Notes under the pieces: generated by a model
Databases searched by the model: none
What the model was told of the DNA's origin: nothing
The model's input: the letters and a program-made list of their open reading frames with translations, nothing else
Position numbers and translations under genes: made by a program
In this document: positions 7,810-14,591 of the stretch, one piece after another
How positions within the stretch are numbered: position 1 is the stretch's first letter
Layout of the letters: each line of letters opens with the position of its first letter
Assembly (NCBI GenBank): GCA_900539625.1
Contig: UQCW01000025.1
Span: forward strand, 1-33,960
Source: an uncultured Prevotella sp.
GTDB lineage: Bacteria; Bacteroidota; Bacteroidia; Bacteroidales; Bacteroidaceae
DNA length: 33,960 nucleotides
Direction of reading: 5' to 3'

Positions 7810-9222
7810 ATGAAGACCATTTGCTTATATTTCGAGATACACCAAAACATCCATCTCAAGCGCTATCGTTTCTTCGACATCGGCACAGACCATTATTATT
7901 ATGACGACTACGAGAACGCGCGCTCTATCACTGAAACTGCCGACAACTCTTATGTGCCGGCACTCAACGCGCTCATCGAAATGGCTGAGCGCTATGGCAG
8001 CTACTTCAAATGCGCCATCTCGCTCTCTGGCTGCGCCATTGAGCAACTTGAAAACCACGCTCCGCAGGTGATTGAACTCCTGCAGAAACTCAACGACACG
8101 GGCTGTGTGGAATTTCTCGCTGAACCATATTCCCACGGCTTCTCTTCTTTGGCCAACCCTGAATGCTTCAAGGAAGAAGTGACGCGCCTTTGCAAGAAGG
8201 TGAAGTCGCTCTTCGGACAGGAACCGAAAATCTTCCGCAACTCTTGCCTCATCTACTCTGACGAAATCGGAGAACTCGTGGCCAGCATGGGCTTTAAGGG
8301 TATGTTGGCAGAAGGTGCTAAGCAGGTGTTGGGATGGAAGAGTCCGCACTTCGTTTACAACTGCAACCGCAACCCTAAACTGAAGCTCCTCCTGCGTGAC
8401 TACAGTTTGTCGGAGGATATCAGCTATCGTTTCAACGATTCTTCTTGGAACGAATATCCGCTCTTCGCCGACCGCTATGCCGACTGGATTGCCCAGTTGC
8501 CAGAGGAAGACCAGGTGATCAACCTCTTCATGGAGCTCTGCGCTCTCGGTATCTTCCAGCCGTTGTCTTCGAATATTCTCGAGTTTATGAAGGCTTTGCC
8601 AGAACAGCTCCGCCAGCGCGGCATCGTGTTCTCAACGCCATCGGAAATTTGCTCGAAGATCAAGTCGTCGGGCGACCTCAACGTGGAATACCCTATCTCT
8701 TGGGTGGACGAAGAACGCGACCTCTCGCCGTGGCTCGGCAACGTGATGCAGCGTGAGGCTTTCGAAAAACTTTATAGCATTGCCGACCGTGTGCGTATCG
8801 CTGGCGACCGCCGCTTGAAGCAAGACTGGGACTATCTCCAGGCTTCAAACAACCTCCGCTTTATGAGTACGAAAGCCTGCTCTTATGGCGGCTACCGCGG
8901 TATTTATTCTTCGCCCTACGATGCTTTCACCAACTACATGAATATCCTTGGCGACTTCATCTCTCGCGTGAATAACCTCTATCCGGAGGATGTTGACAAC
9001 GAACAGCTTGAATCGCTCTTCACGACCATCAAGAACCAAGACCAGGAACTGGAAGTGAAGAACAAGGAAATCGAGAAGTTGCAGCACATGCTTGCCAAGT
9101 TGGAGCAAGAGGCTCCCGCCAAGAAACCAGTTGCCAAGAAAGCGCCTGCCAAAGCTGCAAAGGCGCCTACCAAGAAGGCCACTGCCGTGAAAAAAGAGGC
9201 GGAAGAGACTGAAACTAAGTAA
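7810..9222 (+). CDS. GH57 alpha-amylase-like protein lacking both catalytic residues
   Basis: A 470-residue cytoplasmic protein with a GH57 catalytic-type domain over residues 1-390. Family landmarks are visible: HQ at 11-12, HLKRYRFFDIG at 15-25, the conserved VEFLAEPYSHG at 100-110, and IFRNSCLIYSDEIG at 141-154. In active GH57 alpha-amylases the last motif reads RNTELIY, with Glu as nucleophile; here that position is Cys146. The second catalytic motif, normally FMDYETFGEHQ with Asp as acid/base, reads FMELCALGIFQ, putting Glu242 at the Asp position and losing the following conserved residues. The protein is therefore probably not a hydrolase; it fits the catalytically substituted alpha-amylase-like GH57 group described from Bacteroidetes. 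Residues 392-433 form a coiled coil, and 434-470 a Lys/Ala/Pro-rich tail like histone H1. The stop codon lies inside a MITE-like element. A role as a glycogen-binding or assembly factor is inferred from the cluster. Confidence 0.88.
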   Translation: MKTICLYFEIHQNIHLKRYRFFDIGTDHYYYDDYENARSITETADNSYVPALNALIEMAERYGSYFKCAISLSGCAIEQLENHAPQVIELLQKLNDTGCVEFLAEPYSHGFSSLANPECFKEEVTRLCKKVKSLFGQEPKIFRNSCLIYSDEIGELVASMGFKGMLAEGAKQVLGWKSPHFVYNCNRNPKLKLLLRDYSLSEDISYRFNDSSWNEYPLFADRYADWIAQLPEEDQVINLFMELCALGIFQPLSSNILEFMKALPEQLRQRGIVFSTPSEICSKIKSSGDLNVEYPISWVDEERDLSPWLGNVMQREAFEKLYSIADRVRIAGDRRLKQDWDYLQASNNLRFMSTKACSYGGYRGIYSSPYDAFTNYMNILGDFISRVNNLYPEDVDNEQLESLFTTIKNQDQELEVKNKEIEKLQHMLAKLEQEAPAKKPVAKKAPAKAAKAPTKKATAVKKEAEETETK

Positions 9223-9400
9223 TGATGAAAGAAGAAGTTGACCAATTTTGACCTGTATTTTTGTTGGTTTTGGAATTTGGAAGAGGGAGCATAGCGGGGC
9301 TATGTGACCGATGACAAATTTCAAAAACAGCAAAAAGGCAGGGCATAAGAATATAATCCCTTACTCTTCAAAATGGGCCAAGTTATTTTTTCACCATTAC
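9219..9400. mobile_element. MITE-like inverted-repeat element, full copy
   Basis: A 182-bp element with terminal inverted repeats of about 31 bp (left end GTAATGATGAAAGAAGAA, right end ...TTTTTCACCATTAC) and TAA on both sides (9216-9218 and 9401-9403). Inside is a second palindrome, running from CCTGTATTTTTGTT to AACAGCAAAAAGGCAGG with a small CATAGC-GGGG-CTATG hairpin at its centre, so the whole element can fold into one long hairpin. It has no ORF. The left end contributes the TAA stop (9220-9222) of the GH57 gene. Confidence 0.8.
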
Positions 9401-9464
9401 TAAGTAATTGGAATGTGAGATAATTTGAACAAGGCCCTTTCAAGGCAGTGTTCAACGTTTGCTA

Positions 9465-9512
9465 AGCGGAATCTGTGTTCGGTTTTTTTCGTGCCAGATT
9501 CCGCTTCACTTT
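9465..9512 (+). terminator. Hairpin, possible terminator of the glycogen operon
   Basis: An 11-bp perfect stem (AGCGGAATCTG/CAGATTCCGCT) with a 19-nt loop is followed by a weak T-run (TCACTTTT). It lies about 245 bp after the GH57 stop and beyond the MITE-like element. The U-tract is short, so termination may be partial. The rest of 9405-9605 shows no gene. Confidence 0.5.
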
Positions 9513-9605
9513 TCCTTGACGGAAAGGATGGGCTGAGGCTTACGGCGCATCCGCTGATTCGTGATGGAGGGGAGTTGATGCCTACTTATATATGGAGTGT
9601 GTAGT

Positions 9606-9663
9606 AAAAAGAGAACAGGGACGGTCTTCTGCAAAATGTGTAGCTGAAGACCGTCCCTGTTCT
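9606..9663 (-). terminator. Terminator of lpxB
   Basis: An 18-bp perfect stem (arms 9612-9629 and 9646-9663) with a 16-nt loop. Read on the minus strand it is followed by CTTTTTAC, a good U-tract. It lies about 125 bp beyond the lpxB stop codon. On the plus strand the sequence after the stem is only TGGTTGT, so termination is mainly for the leftward gene. Confidence 0.8.
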
Positions 9664-9788
9664 TGGTTGTAGTGGCTTATGTTTGCTTGTCGTGTGGACT
9701 TGCGTTTGCTTGTAGGTGTATGTTGTTGGTGGCGTATGTTGTTGGTGGTGTATGCTGTTGGATACTCCTGCCTGTATGATAGAGTGGT

Positions 9789-10919
9789 TTACTTCCGTAA
9801 CCTGCCAACGATGTCTTTGGCGGCGCGTTCTGGTGCGCCTGGCGCCCCCAATTGTTGTGCCATTTCCTCGTATCCGTTGAGCATCTCCTGGCGCTTGTTG
9901 CCGCCGGGAAGCAGGGGAAGAAGGGCGTTGCTGACGTTGCTGACCGTCATGCCATCAGCCACAAGTTCTGGTACGACCTCGCGGTTGCAGACTAAATTGA
10001 CCAAAGAAATGTATGGCACCTTGAGAAGATGGCGACGGAGAAAGGAAACGAAACGACCGCAGGCGACATAGTAGCACACCACTTGCGGTACGCGGAAAAG
10101 CGCCGTTTCAAGGGTGGCTGTTCCGCTTGTTACGAGGGCGGCAGAAGCGCGTGAGAGCAGTCCGTAGGTGTCTCCTTTGATCATTTCCACGTCCTCTTCC
10201 CACAGTTGGGCACGTTCAAAGATGTGCTTGTACACTTCCTGCGGCATGGAGGGCGCGATGGCGATGGCCAGGTGGAAACCTTTTTCGCGCAGTGGCATGA
10301 CCGCTTGAAGCATGCGGCTCAGGTTGTCTTCAATTTCTTGTCGGCGCGAACCGGGCAACAAGGCGATGAGGTGCTCGTCGCGGCAGTGGTCTAGGTGTTT
10401 CAAACGATAGTTTGCCACTTCGTCAACCGTTGGGTTCCCCACATAGGTGATGGGATAGTTGTGGCGTTGTTCGAAATAGGGAACTTCAAAGGGCAGGATA
10501 GAGTAGAGGTGCGTCACATCGCGGCGAATGGCCTTGATGCGGTGTTCCTTCCAGGCCCAAATTTTGGGCGAGATGTAATAGAAGACAGGGCAGATGTGTT
10601 CTTGCGTCACGTAACGGGCCATCTTGAGGTTGAATCCCGGATAGTCCACCAGAATCACCGCATCTGGTTGCCATTCGGCAATCTGCTGTTTGCAGTGTTT
10701 TATGCCGCGCAAGATGGTTCGCAGATGAAGCAGGACGGGGATGAAGCCCATGTAGGCCAGATGCTTGTAGTGGCACAATAATTTGCCCCCCACGCGCTGC
10801 ATTTCGTTGCCCCCATAAAAGCGGAAATCCGCATCAGGGTCTTCTTGCAGGAGCGCCTGCATAAGGTGGGCCGCATGGAGGTCGCCGCTGGCTTCGCCGG
10901 CAATGAGAAAATATTTCAT
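9789..10919 (-). CDS. lpxB: Lipid-A-disaccharide synthase LpxB
   Basis: LpxB (GT19) joins UDP-2,3-diacylglucosamine to lipid X to make the lipid A disaccharide, at the cytoplasmic face of the inner membrane. The 376-residue protein has the normal family length and motifs: start MKYFLIAGEASGDLHAA (GEASGD is diagnostic), FYGGNEMQRVGG, GF-PVLLHL, LVDYPGFNLK, YYISPKIWAWKEHR, ILPFEVPYF, YVGNP, LLPGSRRQEI (nucleotide binding) and TSGTATLETALF. The start at 10919 is the first Met and leaves no missing N-terminus. It is the last gene of the leftward run; the 178-bp gap to tdk suggests it may have its own start of transcription, but I see no clear minus-strand -7 box there. A hairpin terminator follows at 9606-9663. 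Confidence 0.97.
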   Translation of the reverse strand: MKYFLIAGEASGDLHAAHLMQALLQEDPDADFRFYGGNEMQRVGGKLLCHYKHLAYMGFIPVLLHLRTILRGIKHCKQQIAEWQPDAVILVDYPGFNLKMARYVTQEHICPVFYYISPKIWAWKEHRIKAIRRDVTHLYSILPFEVPYFEQRHNYPITYVGNPTVDEVANYRLKHLDHCRDEHLIALLPGSRRQEIEDNLSRMLQAVMPLREKGFHLAIAIAPSMPQEVYKHIFERAQLWEEDVEMIKGDTYGLLSRASAALVTSGTATLETALFRVPQVVCYYVACGRFVSFLRRHLLKVPYISLVNLVCNREVVPELVADGMTVSNVSNALLPLLPGGNKRQEMLNGYEEMAQQLGAPGAPERAAKDIVGRLRK

Positions 10920-11097
10920 AGGTAGGTGGTCGTAAATAATGTCGGGTGGTAAAGGAGAATATTAAGTGGGTGTTCAGGATTATTTTTACATTTGAAATTA
11001 AGGAATAATCTTCCCAGCATTCATGTAATATTTTGCTGACCTACTTAAGCCGATGGTCTTACTTATGACTTCTCAATCAGAATCGGTGGCGCTTCTC

Positions 11098-11673
11098 TTA
11101 TTGATTCTCCTTCAACTTGTTATAGCAACTGCGGCAGAGCGGTTCGTATTCGTCTTGTTCGCCGAGCAAAACGCGCTGTGCGTTAGGGACGATGCGGTGT
11201 GACACGTGGGCAAGACCGCCGCAGCGGACGCAGATGGCGTGGACCTTTGTCACGTCTTCGGCAACGGCACAGAGTGCGGGCATGGGGCCGAAGGGGACAC
11301 CCTGAAAATCCATGTCGAGACCTGCAATTATGACGCGCTTGCCTGCGTCGGCCAAATTGATGCATACGCGCACCAGTTCGTCATCGAAAAACTGCGCCTC
11401 GTCAATGCCAACAACTTCGGCGTCTTTGGCCAGTTCAACGATAGCTGCCGCTGTGCTTACTGGGGTGGAGTGGATGGCATTGGCATCGTGAGATACCACA
11501 TCCTCGTCGCTATAACGCGTGTCGATGGCTGGTTTGTATATTTCTACTTTCTGCTTGGCTATTTTTGCGCGGCGCAGGCGGCGGATGAGTTCTTCGGTTT
11601 TGCCAGAGAACATGGAACCGCAGATTACTTCAATGCGGCCGTGGTGGTGATTTTCTTCCTGAAAAAGTTGCAT
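11098..11673 (-). CDS. tdk: Thymidine kinase (type II)
   Basis: Thymidine kinase phosphorylates thymidine with ATP to give dTMP in the salvage pathway. The protein is 191 residues from the ATG at 11673; the frame is open another 17 codons upstream, but I prefer this start because the family usually begins about 15-20 residues before the P-loop. Motifs: P-loop GSMFSGKT at 19-26, the DEAQFF lid/Walker-B-like motif, GLDMDFQGVPFGPMP, and a structural zinc site formed by CVRCGG and CRSC near the C-terminus. Length and motifs match bacterial type II (human TK1-like) enzymes. It lies 63 bp downstream of a secreted protein gene on the same strand and may be co-transcribed with it. Confidence 0.96.
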   Translation of the reverse strand: MQLFQEENHHHGRIEVICGSMFSGKTEELIRRLRRAKIAKQKVEIYKPAIDTRYSDEDVVSHDANAIHSTPVSTAAAIVELAKDAEVVGIDEAQFFDDELVRVCINLADAGKRVIIAGLDMDFQGVPFGPMPALCAVAEDVTKVHAICVRCGGLAHVSHRIVPNAQRVLLGEQDEYEPLCRSCYNKLKENQ

Positions 11674-11736
11674 GGGGTGAAAAATCGCAGGCCGAGCGAC
11701 GGGAAGCCGCCGTTCGGCCTGCATGGATTGAATCGT

Positions 11737-12267
11737 TTATTTTTGTCGGTTGATATATTCTTGTAGGCCCTCGAGGTCGTTGTTGAAGTTGGCGATAAAC
11801 CAGTCGCCATATTCAAAGCGCAGGCGCACCATGACACAGACTCCGTCTTGGCTGTCGCCATTAGGAAATACCTTGATGTCGGCGATGGCACTGGTGGCGG
11901 AAATGTCGCGTACGCGTTCGATTTCGGCACGCGGACTTTTGCAGTCTCGTGTGCGGAGCCAGGGCGAGAAGTCGTAATATTCTGTTTCGCCTTCGGGCGT
12001 CAATTGTTTCGCCGTACTATAGGCCGAACGAAACTCTTCGGCGAAGAAATAAGAAGATACCGAGGTCCTTCCCGTCTCAACAGAATTGAAAGCCAAGGCG
12101 TAAATAAGTTGCAGGCGCGTCTTGATATATTTGGCCGTGTGTTTTGTTTCAGACGGAAGTTCATTGGGGACATTGTTCCCGATGGCAGGAGCAGAAACGG
12201 TGTTGGCAGAGGCGGCCAATGTGAGGCAGGCGGCGCAACATGCAATTAGAGAGGCTAATCGTTTCAT
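11737..12267 (-). CDS. Small secreted protein of unknown function (DUF3828-like)
   Basis: A 176-residue exported protein. Residues 1-21 are a signal peptide (MKRLAS, hydrophobic run, ASA). The mature part has an alpha-helical beginning (YIKTRLQLIYALAF), then SSYFFAEEFRSAYS, a DFSPWLRTRD segment, and a C-terminal beta region ending VMVRLRFEYGDWFIANFNND. The WFIANFNN ending and the overall plan resemble the DUF3828 / NTF2-like small periplasmic proteins, but I cannot verify this by eye. There is no lipobox: the Cys residues in the hydrophobic stretch are not followed by a normal processing site. It lies between menA (80 bp) and tdk (63 bp), all on the minus strand, so an operon is possible. Confidence 0.7.
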   Translation of the reverse strand: MKRLASLIACCAACLTLAASANTVSAPAIGNNVPNELPSETKHTAKYIKTRLQLIYALAFNSVETGRTSVSSYFFAEEFRSAYSTAKQLTPEGETEYYDFSPWLRTRDCKSPRAEIERVRDISATSAIADIKVFPNGDSQDGVCVMVRLRFEYGDWFIANFNNDLEGLQEYINRQK

Positions 12268-12347
12268 GATGTATTTGAGTTTTCTTGGTTAATGAAAAAC
12301 AAAAGTCGGTTGTCTGAATGAGATGGTGGTCAGGCCTATCGTGTGTT

Positions 12348-13277
12348 CTACAAGAGCAGGGCCGCTATGGTTGAAACACCGTAGAAAAGAATGATGAGTG
12401 AGGTGACGGCCAGCATCTTGTTGAGCTTCTTACCGTTGCCAATCCTTTTGATTCTCATAAAGGCGAGGAGGTTGAATATGCAGGTCGCGGCTGCTGTTCC
12501 TGTTGCTATGCCGATGGCCGTGTGGCGGGAGAGAAAATAACCTTGGCATGCGGCAGCGATAAGGCCGTATATCAAGTAGAGTAGGAACCCCAGTTTCTCC
12601 CCACACACCACAACGAGTGTAGTCTTCCCGTGTTCTTTGTCCTGGTGGCGGTCGCGGATGTTATTGACCGTAAGCAGCGTGCACATGGCGGCGCCGCATC
12701 CCAGAGCCATCGGCCATAGTCCAGCTTCATTGCAGGTTGCAAAGTGCAGATAGTAAGTGCCTGCAACAGGGATGAAACCGAAGAACACCAATACGAGGAG
12801 GTCGCCTAAGGCATGGTAGCTGCAATAGGTGCTATAGAGAAAAGCAAAGACCATGCAGAGGATGCCGACGCCAAACATGGGCCAGGGCATGTGCCCGAAT
12901 ACTTCAAAAAAGGCGAAGACGGCATACAGGCCGATGAACATCGCTAATGTCAGAGAAACACCGATGCCTATCCGCATGGCCTGCGGCGAAATCCATCCCA
13001 TGGCGCAGGCCCGCTCCGGTCCGATGCGTGTTTCGTCGTCGGTACCGTTGATGAAGTCCACATAGTCGTTGATGAAGTTGGCCATGATTTGCATCACGAC
13101 AGCGAAAAGCAACGTGAGCCCCATGATGGTTGTGGAAAAACTATGAAGAGATTCTTTGGCTACGACAAAAGCCAGTGCGTTGGCAATCGCTACAGGCACC
13201 AAAGCTGCTGTGAGGGTTTTTGGGCGTGCTGCCAAAAACCAGGCACGCAAAGAATTCGTTTTGATGTTAGAAGGCAT
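12348..13277 (-). CDS. menA: 1,4-dihydroxy-2-naphthoate polyprenyltransferase MenA
   Basis: MenA attaches the polyprenyl chain to 1,4-dihydroxy-2-naphthoate, the membrane step of menaquinone synthesis. The protein is 309 residues from ATG 13277; an alternative start 11 codons upstream gives an atypical N-terminus, so I prefer this one (MPSNIKTNSLRAWFLAARPK). It is a polytopic UbiA-family membrane protein with about eight hydrophobic segments. The first Asp-rich prenyl-diphosphate/Mg motif is NDYVDFINGTDDETR, and the second is NNIRDRHQDKEHGKTTL; ARPKTLTAALVPVAI near the N-terminus is typical of MenA. No other men genes are in the window, which is normal because menA is often separate. The neighbour upstream is an Rpn-like gene 90 bp away. 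Confidence 0.95.
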   Translation of the reverse strand: MPSNIKTNSLRAWFLAARPKTLTAALVPVAIANALAFVVAKESLHSFSTTIMGLTLLFAVVMQIMANFINDYVDFINGTDDETRIGPERACAMGWISPQAMRIGIGVSLTLAMFIGLYAVFAFFEVFGHMPWPMFGVGILCMVFAFLYSTYCSYHALGDLLVLVFFGFIPVAGTYYLHFATCNEAGLWPMALGCGAAMCTLLTVNNIRDRHQDKEHGKTTLVVVCGEKLGFLLYLIYGLIAAACQGYFLSRHTAIGIATGTAAATCIFNLLAFMRIKRIGNGKKLNKMLAVTSLIILFYGVSTIAALLL

Positions 13278-13367
13278 ATTTAGTTTGGGGTTTCTTTTTT
13301 GTTGGCGCACCTATCTGTTGGCGCTTGTTCTGAAAGACGATGGCATTCAAAAAGCATCCGTCGAATG

Positions 13368-14306
13368 CTATTTTATGAGTTCTTCCAAGAACGCAACGTC
13401 TTTATTGACAAGAAGAGATATGTCCTGAATGTCCATCCCCTTCTCAATCATGGCATTGACCATAGCTTTGAGCATGAGATCCTTCTGCTTAATCTCAGAC
13501 TCCTTTTGTTTCAGCTCGGATTCCCTCTGCTTCAGCTCCTGGTCTTTTTTCATGATGGCCGTGTCGCGGTCTTCAATGGCTGAGAAGTATTCGTCTTCAA
13601 CGTTCATGTCCGTCCTTACGTCCGCGTCTGCTGCTGCGGCAGTCAGTCGGTGGATTAGGTACATGATGTCGGCATCGTCTTGATAGCACGTCTCGTCGAT
13701 GTTGAGCACTTGGGCGTCGCGTGTGTTCTTTTTGCTTTGGTCGAACACGCTCAACACCTTCTCCAGTCGGTTGTTGACCTGTCCACGGAGCAGGGGAATC
13801 TGTACGATGATGCTGTTGTGCGTCAGACTTTCTACAAACGGGTTCGGCATACCTTTCGACACCTCCTGTCCGTCGTAGTTATAAGCCTTATGGTTGACGT
13901 AGATGACTGGGTCGGGAATGTCTCCCACGCAGTGTCCCAGCAAATAGACCGCCACCATCGGGTAGGCGTATCCTTTCTTGGAGTCGACCTGTATGTTGTT
14001 TTTGTTGCTGTATTGCACGCCGAGGTATTGTCGGAAGCGCAGCGTCTCAGTGTCCAGCCATGTTTTCTGGAGCTCAATCAAGATGACTTGCTGCGAACCG
14101 TCTTCCTCACAGACCGTCGCCGCAAAGTCGATGCGGAACATCGAAAGCGTGTCTCGTGAAGTGTTGGCATATTCGTGAGGCCGCATCGTGACATGCAGCA
14201 CTTCCTTCTTCAGCAAGGCGGAAAGCACCGTCTTGGCAATACGCTCGTCTTCCATGATGTATTTGAAGACAGAGTCGTATATCGGGTTGGCGATATGTAC
14301 GATCAT
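13368..14306 (-). CDS. Rpn/PD-(D/E)XK nuclease-family (transposase-like) protein
   Basis: A 312-residue protein of the Rpn / PD-(D/E)XK nuclease-family group often annotated as transposase. The N-terminus has NPIYDSVFKYIM, typical of the family's DxxFK motif. The predicted active site is Asp60 (FRIDFAATV) with Glu78-Leu-Gln80 (ILIELQKTW), matching the D...ExQ form of the fold, followed by RFRQYLGVQYS. Residues about 240-285 hold a short heptad-repeat coiled coil (ELKQRESELKQKESEIKQKD, encoded by an imperfect tandem repeat in the DNA) and a helical tail ending DVAFLEELIK. Relatives are found in many copies in Bacteroidetes genomes; related Rpn proteins promote recombination in E. coli. No inverted repeats or target duplications flank the gene, so I do not call it an active mobile element. 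A minus-strand TACCTTTG box lies 48 bp upstream. Confidence 0.85.
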   Translation of the reverse strand: MIVHIANPIYDSVFKYIMEDERIAKTVLSALLKKEVLHVTMRPHEYANTSRDTLSMFRIDFAATVCEEDGSQQVILIELQKTWLDTETLRFRQYLGVQYSNKNNIQVDSKKGYAYPMVAVYLLGHCVGDIPDPVIYVNHKAYNYDGQEVSKGMPNPFVESLTHNSIIVQIPLLRGQVNNRLEKVLSVFDQSKKNTRDAQVLNIDETCYQDDADIMYLIHRLTAAAADADVRTDMNVEDEYFSAIEDRDTAIMKKDQELKQRESELKQKESEIKQKDLMLKAMVNAMIEKGMDIQDISLLVNKDVAFLEELIK

Positions 14307-14353
14307 GATTCCTATGAGTTATGCGTTGGTTAGTAATGCGTTTTACCTTACAA

Positions 14354-14361
14354 CAAAGGTA
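14354..14361 (-). promoter_or_regulatory. -7 box of the Rpn-family gene
   Basis: Read on the minus strand, the sequence is TACCTTTG, a perfect Bacteroidetes -7 element, 48 bp before the ATG at 14306. It lies within a small inverted repeat (TTACCTT-ACAAC-AAGGTAA with one extra A). No convincing TTTG box is seen upstream. Confidence 0.6.
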
Positions 14362-14462
14362 AGCATAATTTGTGGATTTCCATTCATACAGAGGGCGAAA
14401 TGTGAAAAGATACTGGATTTGAGTGCCCTTAGAATCCAAACAAATGATAATGGCAAAGACGT

Positions 14463-14496
14463 TTTGACCACATTCCCAACTTTTTTCGTACCTTTG
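14463..14496 (+). promoter_or_regulatory. Promoter of glyS
   Basis: TACCTTTG at 14489-14496 matches the Bacteroidetes -7 element exactly, with TTTG at 14463-14466 about 22 nt upstream (slightly wide spacing). Transcription would begin about 14503 and leave a leader of about 90 nt before the glyS ATG at 14592. This also argues against the in-frame ATG at 14505 as the real start. Confidence 0.75.
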
Positions 14497-14591
14497 CGGA
14501 AATAATGGGCGCTCAATATTCAGCGGTGTTTAGGCTGCATGTGTTTGGGGCGCCAGTCAAATATAGTAACAAATCTAAAGCAACAAATATA

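Noticed and set aside
10987..10994. TACATTTG on the plus strand in the lpxB-tdk gap
   Set aside because: It matches the -7 consensus but points against both flanking genes, with no rightward gene or terminator nearby; probably chance.
14505..14591. Upstream in-frame start for glyS
   Set aside because: The ATG at 14505 lies at the predicted transcription start and the added residues are not typical of the enzyme; ATG 14592 gives the conserved N-terminus.
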